A stretch of 36,149 bases of DNA. It comes from Lentisphaeria bacterium (GTDB lineage Bacteria; Verrucomicrobiota; Lentisphaeria; Victivallales; JAADHT01). Positions 16,825 through 28,063 of the stretch are shown one piece after another. The position numbers and the translations under genes were made by a program. The notes under the pieces are model-generated. The model saw nothing but the letters and a program-made list of their open reading frames with translations, did no database searches and was not told the origin of the DNA. Numbering within the stretch: position 1 is the first letter of the stretch; every line of letters starts with the position of its first letter. The stretch spans positions 1 through 36,149 of the forward strand of contig WFSE01000141.1 of the NCBI GenBank assembly GCA_015486135.1. Direction: 5' to 3'.

Positions 16825-17247
16825 ATGGCTAAAAAAGAGACAGGGCGAATAAAGTTGCAAATTCCCGCGGGCGCGGCTAATCCGGCACCTCCCGTGGGTC
16901 CGGCTTTGGGACAGGCCGGAATAAACATCATGGAGTTCTGCAAGCAGTTCAACGCTGCCACCCAGGACAAGGCCGGGACGATAATCCCCGTTGAAATAAC
17001 GGTTTACCAGGACCGCTCTTTCACTTTCATCATGAAATCTCCTCCGGCATCGGCGCTTCTCAAGAAAGCTGCCGGCCTCGCGGCGGGATCAGGCGAAGTG
17101 GGACGCGAAATCGTGGGTTCCGTCACGCGGGATCAGGTCTTGGAGATCGCCAAAACAAAAATGGTCGATCTCAACGCCAGAACCGAGGAGGCCGCGATGA
17201 GGATAATTGAAGGAACCGCGCGTAGCATGGGTATAGAGGTGAAATGA
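16825..17247 (+). CDS. rplK: Ribosomal protein L11
   Basis: A 140-residue protein with the L11 N-terminal domain ([34 protein letters not shown]) and RNA-binding C-terminal domain ([34 protein letters not shown]). It forms the GTPase-associated centre of the large subunit. The ATG at 16825 lies 8 bases after GGAG. An in-frame ATG four codons upstream overlaps the ribosome site and is unlikely. It directly abuts rplA. Confidence 0.98.
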   Translation: MAKKETGRIKLQIPAGAANPAPPVGPALGQAGINIMEFCKQFNAATQDKAGTIIPVEITVYQDRSFTFIMKSPPASALLKKAAGLAAGSGEVGREIVGSVTRDQVLEIAKTKMVDLNARTEEAAMRIIEGTARSMGIEVK

Positions 17248-17951
17248 TGCCTAGGAAAAGTAAACTTTACAAATCACGCGTCGAGAAGATAGACGAATCC
17301 AAAGCGTATGATATCGCAGAGGCGTTGGAGATCTTGAAAAGCGCTCCCGGAGCGTCGTTCGACGAAAGTGTCGATTTAGCGATGAAACTGGGAATCGACC
17401 CCAAACAATCCGACCAGAACGTCCGCGGCGCGGTGACACTCCCCAAAGGGACTGGGAAAAGCGTCCAGGTCGCCGTGGTGGTTTCCGGACCGGGAGCCGA
17501 CCAATCCAAGGAGGCTGGAGCGGATTTCGTGGGCATGGAAGATCTCGTCGCTAAAATTAAAGACGGATGGCTTGGATTCGATGTCCTGATTGCTACTCCG
17601 GAAGCGATGAAGCAGGTTCGCCCCTTGGGACGCGTACTCGGACCACGCGGGTTGATGCCCAACCCCAAGACCGGAACGGTGACGGACGATGTCGCCTCCG
17701 CAGTCAAGGAAGCGAAAGCCGGACGCGTCGAGTTCCGTAACGATAAAGGCGGTTGCGTGCACGCCCCGATAGGAAAATTGTCTTTCCCCGTGGAAGACTT
17801 GAAAGAGAATTTCATAGCGGTAGCGAACGCTTTGCTACGAGCCAAGCCGGCGACCGCCAAGGGCACATTCATTCAGAAGTGTGCAATATCGCCCACTATG
17901 GGGCCAAGCGTCAAAGTTGACACTAAAAGCTTTCTAAAGGCGACATCATGA
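17247..17951 (+). CDS. rplA: Ribosomal protein L1
   Basis: The 234-residue protein spans the whole L1 family: FDESVDLAMKLGIDPKQSDQNVRGAV, LGPRGLMPNPKTGTVTDDV and GTFIQKCAISPTMGPSVKVD. L1 binds 23S rRNA at the mobile stalk and in many bacteria represses its own operon. Two adjacent ATG codons (17244 and 17247) overlap the rplK stop; the second is 7 bases from GAGG and is preferred. Its stop overlaps the rplJ start. Confidence 0.98.
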   Translation: MPRKSKLYKSRVEKIDESKAYDIAEALEILKSAPGASFDESVDLAMKLGIDPKQSDQNVRGAVTLPKGTGKSVQVAVVVSGPGADQSKEAGADFVGMEDLVAKIKDGWLGFDVLIATPEAMKQVRPLGRVLGPRGLMPNPKTGTVTDDVASAVKEAKAGRVEFRNDKGGCVHAPIGKLSFPVEDLKENFIAVANALLRAKPATAKGTFIQKCAISPTMGPSVKVDTKSFLKATS

Positions 17952-18469
17952 GAATTGAAAAAAAACAAATGGTCGAGGAGATTGGAGTCCTCTTGAAAGA
18001 ATCCGACTACCTCTTCCTCATATCCTACAAGGGACTTGACGTAGCTGCGTTTTCGGAGCTCCGCGGCAAGCTCGCCGAAAAGAACGCAGTATGCCGCGTC
18101 CTTAAAAACCGGCTCGTGCGCAAAGCGGCGGAAAAAGAGGGATTGGATGCCATGACGCAACTAGACCTAGCTAGGGATACTGCCGTGGTAGCAGGATCCG
18201 GCGATCCGGGAGAAGTAGCTAAAGTTATTGATTCTTTCGGAAAAGCGTTCAACGTTGTGGCTCCCAAAGGTGGTTGTTTGGATGGAGAGGCGCTTTCTTC
18301 CGCCGATGTGAAAGAAATCGCATCTCTACCGTCGCGAGAAGTCCTGCTCTCGCAGTTGCTGGGAGTACTCCAGGCTCCGTCCAGAAATCTGGTAAGCGTC
18401 CTCAACGCCAAGGCCACGGAAATGCTGAACATTCTGAACGCGTATAAGAACAAAAAGGAAAACGGGTGA
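17948..18469 (+). CDS. rplJ: Ribosomal protein L10
   Basis: The 173-residue protein has the rRNA-binding N-terminal domain (YLFLISYKGLDVAAFSELRGKLAEKNAVCRVLKNRLVRKA) and a C-terminal helix that carries L7/L12 dimers. The ATG overlaps the rplA TGA (ATGA), so translation is coupled. There is therefore no room here for the classical L10-binding leader found upstream of rplJ in E. coli. Confidence 0.97.
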   Translation: MRIEKKQMVEEIGVLLKESDYLFLISYKGLDVAAFSELRGKLAEKNAVCRVLKNRLVRKAAEKEGLDAMTQLDLARDTAVVAGSGDPGEVAKVIDSFGKAFNVVAPKGGCLDGEALSSADVKEIASLPSREVLLSQLLGVLQAPSRNLVSVLNAKATEMLNILNAYKNKKENG

Positions 18470-18522
18470 GGATCCACCCCTCCCGACGGATATAGACACG
18501 AATAACATGGAGGTGCCATAAC

Positions 18523-18930
18523 ATGTCCGAGGAAACAAAAGTCGAAGTGTCGGAGGAAATGGACAAGTTCATTTCCTATGTCGAAAATCTTACTGTGCTT
18601 GAGCTCTCTAAAATGGTGAAAGCTCTCGAGGATCGCCTCGGTGTCACCGCCGCGGCTCCCGTAGCTGTAGCGGCCGCAGCAGCTCCGGCGGGCGGAGATG
18701 CCCAAGCTGCCGACGAGAAGACCGAGTTCGATGTGATTCTGGCGTCTTTCGGCGAAAACAAAATCGCCGTCATCAAGGAAGTTCGCACCATCACCGGACT
18801 GGGTCTCAAGGACGCTAAAGACCTCGTGGAAAGCGCTCCGAAACCCATCAAGGAAGGCGTTTCCAAAGACGAGGCGGAAGAGCTCAAGGGTAAGCTCGAA
18901 GCGGCTGGAGCCACCGTCGAACTGAAGTAA
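18523..18930 (+). CDS. rplL: Ribosomal protein L7/L12
   Basis: The 135-residue stalk protein has an N-terminal dimerisation helix ([20 protein letters not shown]), an Ala/Gly/Pro hinge (about 42-65) and the factor-binding C-terminal domain ([45 protein letters not shown]). Length and layout are typical. GGAGG lies just upstream of the ATG. It is followed by 121 bases before rpoB. Confidence 0.98.
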   Translation: MSEETKVEVSEEMDKFISYVENLTVLELSKMVKALEDRLGVTAAAPVAVAAAAAPAGGDAQAADEKTEFDVILASFGENKIAVIKEVRTITGLGLKDAKDLVESAPKPIKEGVSKDEAEELKGKLEAAGATVELK

Positions 18931-19051
18931 GAAAAGGCAAACTGTCAACGATAGCGGCGTGTCCCTTTGGGGGCGCGCCGATGTTGGCTTTTCGGGAATG
19001 GGCGTACTCGTTCCCGGTCGGATTACAGGCAATTCTCCCACAGGAGCACTA

Positions 19052-22000
19052 ATGTCAGATCGCGAGAATTTTGGTCGATACGCGGATGTCCTTGACATTC
19101 CGGACCTCATAAGCGTCCAAGTAGATTCCTATGAGCAGTTCCTCCAGCGGAACCTCTCCCCGAAAAAGCGGAAGGGAGGGTTGCATGAGGCTTTTAGCGA
19201 GGTGTTTCCTATAAAAAGTTTCGACGGGCAACTGCAGTTGGAGTACGTCTCCTACCGTCTCGGCGACACCAATAAGCGTATCATAGACTGCATCAAGGAC
19301 GGAGACACGCACAGTGCCCCGTTGTACGCCACATTCCGTTTGACCCGGGAGGGCGGAGAAACAATCGAAGAGGAAGTTTACATCGGCGAAATGCCCATCA
19401 TCACTAGGCAAGGGACTTTTGTTATAAACGGCGTTGAACGCGTTATCATCAGTCAGTTGCACAGGTCCCCGGGCATATGTTTCGAGACATCACAGCACGC
19501 CAGTGGCGCGACTCTCTACTCATTCAGGATAATCCCGGACCGCGGCTCCTGGATGGAAGTCCAATTCGACCCCAACGATTTGATACACATATATCTCGAC
19601 CGCCATCGCAGAAGACGCAAATTTCTCATAACCACCTTCCTAAGGGCGATTGGATACGAAACCAACAAGGATATTCTTTCGCCAGTGCACGAAGTCAAAT
19701 CGATGACAACGGCGCAGCTTTTGGCGGCGAAAGATTTGGACACATATTACACTCTCGACCCCATAACTGACGCTAATGGCGCCGAAGTTTTGGACGAACT
19801 CGTCCCCTTGGACGAGACCACCATTAAGTTGCTTCAAAACGCCAAGATAAGAAAAATTCCAGTAGTCCATATTCCCGATGGCGACGACTATTTGATTAAA
19901 TGCCTGCGACGTGATCCGACTAGAACCGGAGAAGAGGCGTTAAAGGAGATATACCGCAGGATGCGCCCTGGCGATCCCCCAAACATCACCAATGCTAAGA
20001 GTCTGTTGCAGAGATATTTTTTCGACCTCCGCAAATATGACCTTGGAGAAGTTGGGCGGTTCAAACTCAACCAGCGGTTTGGACAGAAGCTCTCGTTGAG
20101 CGCCCGAATCCTCAGGAAAGAAGATATGATGGAGGCGACGAAACTTCTTGTCGCCCTGAGACGCTCTGGTGGGCAACCCGACGACATAGACCATCTCGGC
20201 AACCGTCGCGTACGCAATGTGGGGGAACTTCTTCAGAACCAGTGCAGGGTTGGCTTGGCTCGTACCGAAAGACTCATTCGCGAGCGAATGACGTTGCTTA
20301 ACGCCGACGAGACCAGCATTACTCCAACCAAATTAGTCAATCCCAAAGCGCTCGCAAGCGTTATCAGGGATTTCTTCGCTAGAAACCAGCTCTCGCAGTT
20401 CATGGACCAGACAAATCCCCTTTCCGAGCTCACGAACAAAAGAAGGCTCAGCGCGTTGGGACCGGGAGGGCTCAGCAGGGAACGCGCCGGATTTGAAGTC
20501 CGGGATGTCCACACCAGTCATTACGGAAGAATATGCCCGATAGAAACCCCGGAGGGGCCAAATATCGGACTTATCTCGTCTATGTCCCTCTACGCTAGAA
20601 TAAACAAACATGGTTTTTTGGAGACACCGTACCGTATAGTCGAAAATGGTGTCGCCACGAGCAAAATCGAATACTTGACGGCGGACAAAGAGGAGAAATA
20701 CGTCATTGCGCAGGCCAACGCCCCTCTCGACGCCAACGGTAAATTCAAAAACGCCTTGGTCATGGCTCGTTCCCAAGGTGATTTCGCGGAAGTGCCCGCG
20801 GAGAAGATCCAATTCATGGATGTATCCCCGAAACAACTCGTCAGCGCCGCGGCCGGATTGGTGCCTTTCCTTGAGCATGACGATGCCAACAGGGCTCTTA
20901 TGGGCTCCAACATGCAACGCCAAGCCGTACCGCTACTCACCACCGAGGCTCCCCTCGTAGGCACCGGACTCGAGCAAAAAGTGGCGTTCGATTCCAGAGC
21001 CGTGGTTAGAGCGGAAAAAGATGGAACCGTGGAAGCCGTCTCTTCGGATCGCATAGTGATTGCTTCCGGAAAAAAGAAACTCGAGTATCCTCTAAACAAG
21101 TTCCTGCGTAGCAACGCCGGCACTTCGATGAACCAAAGACCCCTCGTCAAAACGGGGCAAAAGATTTCCGCCGGCGATCCGATCGCCGATGGCGCCGCCA
21201 CGGACCACGGCGAACTCGCTTTGGGCAAGAATGTCATGGTGGCGTTCATGCCTTGGTGCGGATACAACTTCGAGGATGCCATAGTTGTCAGCGAACGCCT
21301 TGTTAAGGACGATGTTTACACTAGCGTCCACGTGGAGGAATTCGAAATCGTTGCTAGGGACACAAAGCTCGGCCCTGAGGAAATCACCCGAGATATCCCC
21401 AATGTCAGCGAGGAATCCCTCAGAAACCTAGCTCCGGACGGCATAGTGCGACTAGGGGCGGAAGTTAAACCAGGCGATATTCTCGTCGGGAAGATAACCC
21501 CTAAGTCCGAGTCGGAACTCGCCCCGGAAGAACGCCTTCTCAGAGCAATATTCGGAGAGAAAGCAGCCGATGTCAAGGATTCGAGTCTGGTCGTGAGCAG
21601 TGGCAAAGGCGGCATCGTCATGGATGTGCGAATAGAGTATTCCACCGACCCCAATAGGCAGACCATGACCAAATCCGAGCTTAGAAAGCAAATCAAAATA
21701 GCGAAAGACAGCTGCAAGATGGCTGTATCAGAGCTAACCTCCGATATGGAGAAAGAACTCTCGGTGGTCATGCTGGGACAAAAACTCGCATCCCCTATTT
21801 ATAACACGGCATCCTCGAAAAAGGACTCTCCGTTAATATCCTGCAACCGTAAAGTCGCGCAAAGCTCCATCAAAAAACTCGCGATGAATTTCCGTAACTA
21901 CCGGATGGAGGATTCCCCTCTCAAATCCAAGATAGACGCAATAGTCGCTAAATACATGCCTCAGGTACAAACATTGGAGCGGGAACGCGACGAAATTATC

Positions 22001-22819
22001 CATGGGTTGGAAACGGGAACGGGCGCGGAGCCTAAAATAGTCCGAAAGGTCAAGGTTTACGTCGCTAGCAAAAGAAAACTTCAGGTCGGCGATAAAATGG
22101 CTGGCCGCCACGGAAACAAGGGCATTGTAGCAAAAATCGTACCTGTGGAAGACATGCCGTTCCTAGCGGACGGAACCCCAGTGGACATCGTTCTAAACCC
22201 GCTCGGAGTCCCCAGCCGCATGAATGTCGGGCAGGTCCTCGAAACCCATCTTGGATGGGCGGCGAAGATTCTCGGCATAAAGGTCGCCAGCCCAGTCTTC
22301 GACGGAATCAACGAAAACGACATCGTCGAACTCATGAAAAGCGCCAATAAGAAATTGAAAGCCAATACTGGCGACAACTACAAATGGGGATTCGATGGCA
22401 ACAAGTTCGACGGCAAGACCGATTTGTACGACGGGCGTACCGGCGAGAAATTCGATCAACGCATCCTCGTGGGTTATATCTACATGCTGAAACTCGACCA
22501 TTTGGTCGCCAATAAAATCCATGCTCGAGCGGTTGGTCCATACTCGCTAGTAACGCAACAGCCTCTGGGAGGAAAAGCCCAGCATGGAGGACAGCGATTT
22601 GGGGAAATGGAGGTTTGGGCGCTCGAAGCCTATGGAGCGGCGTCAACACTCCAGGAGATGCTCACCGTCAAGAGCGATGATGTCTCGGGACGGGCTAGGA
22701 TATATGAGTCGGTGGTCAAAGGACAAAACGTCCTCGAACCCAGTCGCCCAGAGTCGTTCAACGTGCTTATGAAAGAAATGCAAAGCTTGGGAATAGATAT
22801 ACGGCTGGTTAACAAGTAG
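19052..22819 (+). CDS. rpoB: RNA polymerase beta subunit
   Basis: A 1255-residue beta subunit. Conserved blocks include QLHRSPGICFE (fork/lobe region), the rifampicin cluster NQLSQFMDQTNPLSELTNKRR followed by SALGPGG, HYGRICPIETPEGPNIGLI, NVMVAFMPWCGYNFEDAI and GDKMAGRHGNKGIV. The end has GGQRFGEMEVWALEAYGAA. The start at 19052 follows CAGGAG. A longer in-frame extension to 18959 lacks family support. Residue 462 is Asn where E. coli has His526, a rifampicin-contact position. The 121-base leader after rplL contains a 6-bp hairpin. Confidence 0.99.
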   Translation: MSDRENFGRYADVLDIPDLISVQVDSYEQFLQRNLSPKKRKGGLHEAFSEVFPIKSFDGQLQLEYVSYRLGDTNKRIIDCIKDGDTHSAPLYATFRLTREGGETIEEEVYIGEMPIITRQGTFVINGVERVIISQLHRSPGICFETSQHASGATLYSFRIIPDRGSWMEVQFDPNDLIHIYLDRHRRRRKFLITTFLRAIGYETNKDILSPVHEVKSMTTAQLLAAKDLDTYYTLDPITDANGAEVLDELVPLDETTIKLLQNAKIRKIPVVHIPDGDDYLIKCLRRDPTRTGEEALKEIYRRMRPGDPPNITNAKSLLQRYFFDLRKYDLGEVGRFKLNQRFGQKLSLSARILRKEDMMEATKLLVALRRSGGQPDDIDHLGNRRVRNVGELLQNQCRVGLARTERLIRERMTLLNADETSITPTKLVNPKALASVIRDFFARNQLSQFMDQTNPLSELTNKRRLSALGPGGLSRERAGFEVRDVHTSHYGRICPIETPEGPNIGLISSMSLYARINKHGFLETPYRIVENGVATSKIEYLTADKEEKYVIAQANAPLDANGKFKNALVMARSQGDFAEVPAEKIQFMDVSPKQLVSAAAGLVPFLEHDDANRALMGSNMQRQAVPLLTTEAPLVGTGLEQKVAFDSRAVVRAEKDGTVEAVSSDRIVIASGKKKLEYPLNKFLRSNAGTSMNQRPLVKTGQKISAGDPIADGAATDHGELALGKNVMVAFMPWCGYNFEDAIVVSERLVKDDVYTSVHVEEFEIVARDTKLGPEEITRDIPNVSEESLRNLAPDGIVRLGAEVKPGDILVGKITPKSESELAPEERLLRAIFGEKAADVKDSSLVVSSGKGGIVMDVRIEYSTDPNRQTMTKSELRKQIKIAKDSCKMAVSELTSDMEKELSVVMLGQKLASPIYNTASSKKDSPLISCNRKVAQSSIKKLAMNFRNYRMEDSPLKSKIDAIVAKYMPQVQTLERERDEIIHGLETGTGAEPKIVRKVKVYVASKRKLQVGDKMAGRHGNKGIVAKIVPVEDMPFLADGTPVDIVLNPLGVPSRMNVGQVLETHLGWAAKILGIKVASPVFDGINENDIVELMKSANKKLKANTGDNYKWGFDGNKFDGKTDLYDGRTGEKFDQRILVGYIYMLKLDHLVANKIHARAVGPYSLVTQQPLGGKAQHGGQRFGEMEVWALEAYGAASTLQEMLTVKSDDVSGRARIYESVVKGQNVLEPSRPESFNVLMKEMQSLGIDIRLVNK

Positions 22820-22869
22820 CTGGATAAAGCCTAGGGTTAAAATACAACAAACTCGCGGAGGTTCTACTC

Positions 22870-25800
22870 GTGGTTGACAATAAATACGCATATAGAGAGT
22901 TGCTGGGGAATGAGGGAAGCACCTCGTTTGGTGCCGTGACCATCAACGTCGCCTCTCCTGATGTCATTAGATCGTGGAGTCATGGCGAGGTTAAAAACCC
23001 GGAAACGATAAACTACCGTAGTTTCAAGCCCGAAAAGGGCGGTCTGTTCTGTGAACGCATATTCGGACCTACCAAAGACTGGGAATGTAATTGCGGCAAA
23101 TACAAGCGAATCAAACACAAGGGCGTGGTTTGCGACCGTTGTGGCGTGGAAGTGACCCAGTCGCGTGTGCGCCGCGAACGCATGGGGCATATTGATTTGG
23201 CGGTGCCGGTAACCCATATCTGGTTCTTCAAGTGTATGCCTAGCAGAATCGGACTCATGCTGGACATGACTGCGAAAGCCTTGGAAAGAATCGTTTACTA
23301 TGAGGACTGGGTGGTCATTGACCCCGGGGACACACCTCTTAAAGTTGGCCAGCCCCTAGATGAAGTTGAATACGGCGAAGCGCTCGAAAGCTATGGGGAT
23401 TCCTTCAAGGCTGGCATGGGGGCTCCGGCTGTAAGAGAAATCCTTGCGGGACTTGATCTCGCCGCTCTTCTGGACGACCTTAAAACAAAAATGGCGGCGA
23501 CCAAAAGCAAGGTCATCCGCAAAAAACTCGCCAAGAGAATGCGCTTGGTGGAGGGTTTTATTAACAGCGAATCGAAACCCGAGTGGATGATTTTGGAAGT
23601 CCTTCCTGTGATTCCTCCCGATTTGCGCCCCTTGGTCCCCTTGGAAGGCGGGAGATTCGCCACATCCGACCTCAACGACCTGTACAGGCGTGTAATCAAC
23701 CGTAACAACCGGCTTAAAAACCTCCTCCAATTGAGAACTCCGGACGTTATCATCAGGAACGAAAAGCGGATGCTTCAAGAAGCGGTGGACGCCCTCCTCG
23801 ACAACGGGCGTCATGGCCGTGTTGTCACAGGCGCGGGCAATCGACCTCTAAAGTCTCTCAGCGATATGCTCAAGGGAAAACAAGGACGATTCCGTCAAAA
23901 CCTCCTGGGAAAACGTGTCGACTATTCCGGACGTTCGGTGATCGTAGTGGGCCCGGAATTGCATCTAGACCAGTGTGGAATTCCCAAGAAAATGGCATTG
24001 ATTCTTTTCGAGCCGTTCATCATTCGGCACCTAAAAGAACGGGGAGATGTCCACACCGTCCGAAGCGCTAAGAAAATGATCGAACGCGGCGAGCCCATTG
24101 TGTGGGATATCCTGGAAGAGGTGACAAAGGGCCATCCTGTAATGCTAAACCGGGCTCCAACCCTCCATCGACTCAGCATACAGGCATTCAACCCCGTACT
24201 GATCGAAGGCTCGGCCATTAGGATACACCCCCTCGTTTGCACGGCTTATAACGCCGACTTCGATGGAGACCAAATGGCGGTGCATGTGCCCCTATCCGCC
24301 GAAGCGCAACTTGAAACCAAACTGATGATGCTGGCGCCTAACAACATCTTCTCGCCAGCTAACGGCAAGCCGATAATGACCCCCACCCAGGATATCACCT
24401 TGGGAGCGTATTATCTAACCGTGCCGCCAGTGGGCGCCGATTCCCCGAAATCGTTCAAAGACTATTTCGAAATCCTCTCCGCCTTGGATGCTGGCAGTAT
24501 AAATATCCATGACGCGGTGAAACTTCCCAATCCGAACCTCGGCAGAGAAACTCCTTGGGGCGACAATGACTCGAAGTATATCCTAACCACTCCAGGCCGT
24601 TGCATATTCAATGAAATATGGGACAAGGCTCTTGGCTTCTTCAACTCCACCGCGGACAAGAAGAGTTTGGGACGCTTGGTTAGCGACTCCTTCACCTACG
24701 TCGGAAAAGAAAAGACCGTCCAGCATTTGGACAAGCTCAAGGAACTCGGATACAAATACGCCACGACGGCAGGATTCTCCATATCAATCTCCGACATGGT
24801 TATTCCCAAAAACAAAAACTCGCACTTGGAAAAGGCCAGAAAAGAGATTGAAACTATACACTCTCAGTTCGAAAAGGGACTCCTTACCGAAGGCGAACGG
24901 CACAATAAAATCATCGACATTTGGACACAGACGAGTAACAATGTCGCGGAAGATCTATTTGGAGCTTTGACTCCAACCAACTCCGACAAAATCAATCCCG
25001 TTTTCGCCATGCTCGATTCCGGTGCCCGGGGAAGCAGGGACCAGATTCGACAGCTAGCCGGAATGCGCGGCCTAATGGCTAAGCCCTCGGGAGACATCAT
25101 CGAGCGGCCCATCCTCTCCAATTTCAGGGAGGGCCTCTCGGTTTTGGAATATTTCATAAGCACACACGGGGCTAGGAAAGGTCTTGCGGACACCGCGCTG
25201 AAAACCGCCGACTCCGGATATATGACCCGGAAACTGGTCGACGTGGCTCAGGACATGATTTGCAAAGAAGAGGACTGCGGAACGGTCAAAGGCATATTGG
25301 TCAGCCCGATAATCGAGGGCAACGAGGAAATAGTACCACTTAAAGATCGTATTATAGGGCGATTCAGCGCCGCCGACATTAAAGACCCTCATGGCGACAA
25401 CGGCGAACTTATCGTGGAAGCCAACCAGGAAATTACCGAAGCGATGGCGGACAAACTGAGGGATAGAGGCATAAACAGCGTTCTCCTTCGCTCGGTCCTC
25501 ACTTGCGAAACCGACCATGGTATTTGCATCAAATGCTACGGAAGGAACTTGGCGAACGACAAACTAGCCGAAATCGGAGACGCGTTGGGTATCATTGCGG
25601 CACAGTCCATCGGAGAGCCGGGCACTCAGCTCACTATGAGAACGTTTCATATCGGTGGAACCGCATCCTCCGCCTTCAAGCAACCCGTCATCACGGCTAA
25701 AAACGCGGGGATACTCGACTTGGACGGAGTGCGTTGCGTGGAAAACGACAAGGGCGATACCGTCGTTGTCAATCAAACCGGCTTCATCATCATAAAAACC

Positions 25801-27060
25801 AAAGACAACCGTCAATTGGAACGCTACGAGTTGCCAGTAGGAACAATCTTGGCTAAAAAGGTTGGCGCCAAGGTGAAAGCCAATGAAAAAATCGCCAATT
25901 GGGATCCCTACAACGTACCAATCATCGCGGAGGAAACTGGAAAAATAAACTTCAAAGACCTGATCGAGGGCGTGACATTGAACCGGGGAAAACGCAAGGG
26001 CAGCGGCATGGACATGATCGTGATGGAGCACCGCGAAGACCTCCACCCCCAAATCGTCGTCACAAACAGCAAAAACGAAACCATCGCCAACTACATCCTT
26101 CCGGCGGGCGCTTTCATCATGAAAGAAGAAGGTGCCGCGGTCAAGTCCGGTGATGTCCTAGCGAGAGTCCCAAGACAAACTGCGAAAAACAAGGATATAA
26201 CGGGAGGTCTTCCTAGGGTTTCGGAGCTTTTCGAATCCAGAATCCCGAAAGACGCCGCCGAAATCGCGAGAATCGACGGAAAAGTGGAACTAGCCCAGGT
26301 AGCTAAGGGATGCAGGCAAATTATCATTCGCGACCCGGATAACGACAAGACGGAAGAGCACTTGATTCCAGTCAATAAACACCTCACCGTCGGACAAGGC
26401 GACTTTGTCCGCAAGGGACAAAAGCTGACGGAAGGCGCCATCAATCCCCAAGAACTCTTGGACGTATGCGGACCTCAAGCGCTCCAGACATATCTTGTCA
26501 ACGAAGTCCAAATGGTCTATCGGGCGCAAGGTGTCGAAATCAACGACAAGCATATCGAAATGATTGTCCGTCAAATGCTCCAGAAGGTGCGGATTGTGGA
26601 TGCTGGAGATACGAAGTACCTGGCCGCGGAACAGATTGACAAGCAGGACTTCCACAAAGAAAATCAAAGAGTTGTAGCTAGTGGAGGCAAACCTGCCGAC
26701 GCCGAACCCATTCTCCTCGGAATCACCAAGGCGTCTTTGGAAACGAGTAGCTTCATATCCGCGGCATCCTTCCAGGATACCACGAGGATATTAACCGACG
26801 CCGCCACATTGGGCAAGGTAGATCGACTGAACGGATTCAAGGAAAACGTCATCACCGGACATCCCATCCCAGCTGGAACGGGGACCAAAGAGATGCGGGA
26901 AATCGAAATCGTCAAGCTCGGGAAGGAGATAGAGCCCGAGCTGGAAATCCCCGTGGTGGAGGAAGAGCCTAAAATGACTCCGGAGGAATTGGCGAATCTT
27001 TCAGCGGCAAAGGAACTTCTAGCAGTGGACGACGACGAGTCTAGCGTGGAGGGAAGTTGA
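22870..27060 (+). CDS. rpoC: RNA polymerase beta' subunit
   Basis: A 1396-residue beta' subunit. The first zinc site is CxC...CxxC at residues 73, 75, 88 and 91. The catalytic magnesium loop NADFDGD is at 461-467. The second zinc site uses the Cys in [11 protein letters not shown] and [14 protein letters not shown]. The trigger-loop region ([24 protein letters not shown]) and the final conserved block [18 protein letters not shown] are intact. The tail after about residue 1350 is acidic ([17 protein letters not shown]). The start is GTG, 8 bases after GGAGG; the next in-frame ATG would remove conserved sequence. It is separated from rpsL by 114 bases. Confidence 0.99.
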   Translation: MVDNKYAYRELLGNEGSTSFGAVTINVASPDVIRSWSHGEVKNPETINYRSFKPEKGGLFCERIFGPTKDWECNCGKYKRIKHKGVVCDRCGVEVTQSRVRRERMGHIDLAVPVTHIWFFKCMPSRIGLMLDMTAKALERIVYYEDWVVIDPGDTPLKVGQPLDEVEYGEALESYGDSFKAGMGAPAVREILAGLDLAALLDDLKTKMAATKSKVIRKKLAKRMRLVEGFINSESKPEWMILEVLPVIPPDLRPLVPLEGGRFATSDLNDLYRRVINRNNRLKNLLQLRTPDVIIRNEKRMLQEAVDALLDNGRHGRVVTGAGNRPLKSLSDMLKGKQGRFRQNLLGKRVDYSGRSVIVVGPELHLDQCGIPKKMALILFEPFIIRHLKERGDVHTVRSAKKMIERGEPIVWDILEEVTKGHPVMLNRAPTLHRLSIQAFNPVLIEGSAIRIHPLVCTAYNADFDGDQMAVHVPLSAEAQLETKLMMLAPNNIFSPANGKPIMTPTQDITLGAYYLTVPPVGADSPKSFKDYFEILSALDAGSINIHDAVKLPNPNLGRETPWGDNDSKYILTTPGRCIFNEIWDKALGFFNSTADKKSLGRLVSDSFTYVGKEKTVQHLDKLKELGYKYATTAGFSISISDMVIPKNKNSHLEKARKEIETIHSQFEKGLLTEGERHNKIIDIWTQTSNNVAEDLFGALTPTNSDKINPVFAMLDSGARGSRDQIRQLAGMRGLMAKPSGDIIERPILSNFREGLSVLEYFISTHGARKGLADTALKTADSGYMTRKLVDVAQDMICKEEDCGTVKGILVSPIIEGNEEIVPLKDRIIGRFSAADIKDPHGDNGELIVEANQEITEAMADKLRDRGINSVLLRSVLTCETDHGICIKCYGRNLANDKLAEIGDALGIIAAQSIGEPGTQLTMRTFHIGGTASSAFKQPVITAKNAGILDLDGVRCVENDKGDTVVVNQTGFIIIKTKDNRQLERYELPVGTILAKKVGAKVKANEKIANWDPYNVPIIAEETGKINFKDLIEGVTLNRGKRKGSGMDMIVMEHREDLHPQIVVTNSKNETIANYILPAGAFIMKEEGAAVKSGDVLARVPRQTAKNKDITGGLPRVSELFESRIPKDAAEIARIDGKVELAQVAKGCRQIIIRDPDNDKTEEHLIPVNKHLTVGQGDFVRKGQKLTEGAINPQELLDVCGPQALQTYLVNEVQMVYRAQGVEINDKHIEMIVRQMLQKVRIVDAGDTKYLAAEQIDKQDFHKENQRVVASGGKPADAEPILLGITKASLETSSFISAASFQDTTRILTDAATLGKVDRLNGFKENVITGHPIPAGTGTKEMREIEIVKLGKEIEPELEIPVVEEEPKMTPEELANLSAAKELLAVDDDESSVEGS

Positions 27061-27174
27061 TCGCTTTTTTAATGAACTAGCGTTTGTATTGATTCGAAAA
27101 CAAGTTATTTTACCCGCCCTCGGCGCTCAGCCAGGCTGGTGAAGCTGGAAAAAAAGCAAATAGGAAAAGACAAT

Positions 27175-27546
27175 ATGCCGACAATCAACCAACTTGTCAG
27201 ACATGGCCGGAAAAAGAAAACCTCAAAAAGCAAATCGAGGGCGCTGGGAGCTTGCCCGCAAAGACGGGGAGTCTGCCTGCAAGTAACAACTCGAACACCC
27301 AAAAAGCCTAACTCGGCATTGAGGAAAATTGCTAGGGTGAGATTGACCAATGGCGAGGAAATAACAGCCTATATCGGAGGGGAAGGACACAACCTTCAGG
27401 AGCACTCCGTGGTCTTGGTGAAAGGTGGGAGGGTTCGAGATCTACCAGGCGTGCGTTACCATGTGGTCCGGGGTGCGCTGGACAGCCTCGGTGTCGACAA
27501 TAGGAAACAGGGCCGTTCCAAGTACGGTGCAAAAAAATCTAAGTGA
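27175..27546 (+). CDS. rpsL: Ribosomal protein S12
   Basis: The 123-residue protein aligns with S12 from [15 protein letters not shown] to the Lys-rich end. The decoding-centre loop [11 protein letters not shown] has the usual Lys43. The second loop reads [18 protein letters not shown], so position 88 is Arg rather than the almost universal Lys. The internal ATG at 27175 follows AGGAAAAG. A possible promoter (TTGTAT at 27084, TATTTT at 27106) lies in the spacer after rpoC but is weak, so readthrough from rpoC is likely. Confidence 0.98.
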   Translation: MPTINQLVRHGRKKKTSKSKSRALGACPQRRGVCLQVTTRTPKKPNSALRKIARVRLTNGEEITAYIGGEGHNLQEHSVVLVKGGRVRDLPGVRYHVVRGALDSLGVDNRKQGRSKYGAKKSK

Positions 27547-27592
27547 TCAGCGGGGGTTTGTGTGACTCCACGAAAAGGATGGAAGACGCTTT

Positions 27593-28063
27593 ATGAGAAG
27601 ACGAAAAGCCATAAAAAGACAACTGACACCGGATGTCAAATACAATAGCGAGCTTGTCGCACGTTTGATAAACACGATTATGGAGCGGGGCAAAAAGTCT
27701 ACCGCCCAAAATATCGTCTACGGCGCGTTCGATGTTATCAAGGCGAAAAAGAAAACATTGGAGCCGCTAGAGGTATTCCTCCAAGCGCTCGAAAATGTCA
27801 AGCCTAGACTGGAAGTCAAAAGCCGTCGCGTGGGTGGCGCCACATATCAAGTCCCTGTCGAAGTTGACCCCAATAGACAGGTCGCCTTGGCTCTGCGCTG
27901 GATTACTGGATTCGCCAGATCCAAAAAGGGCCAACCAATGAAAAAAGCCTTGGCCAGCGAGTTGCTGGACGCTTTTGACAATACTGGAGCAGCCGTTAAA
28001 AAACGCGAGGACACTCATAAAATGGCGCAGGCCAACAAAGCCTTCGCGCATTACAGGTGGTAG
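27593..28063 (+). CDS. rpsG: Ribosomal protein S7
   Basis: The 156-residue protein has the full S7 pattern: [60 protein letters not shown] and [17 protein letters not shown]. It initiates assembly of the 3' domain of 16S rRNA. It follows rpsL by 46 bases and precedes fusA by 161 bases. Confidence 0.98.
   Translation: MRRRKAIKRQLTPDVKYNSELVARLINTIMERGKKSTAQNIVYGAFDVIKAKKKTLEPLEVFLQALENVKPRLEVKSRRVGGATYQVPVEVDPNRQVALALRWITGFARSKKGQPMKKALASELLDAFDNTGAAVKKREDTHKMAQANKAFAHYRW

Noticed and set aside
18025-19110. A 361-codon minus-strand frame across rplJ, rplL and the rpoB start
   Set aside because: Antisense to three certain genes, with Ser/Phe-rich composition and no recognisable domain.
27089-27105. 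A 17-base motif TTGATTCGAAAACAAGT that also occurs, with one mismatch, at 13808-13824 upstream of the tuf promoter
   Set aside because: Both are in leaders of translation operons, but a 16-of-17 match is expected a few times by chance in a window of this size, and neither copy has a consistent position relative to a promoter.
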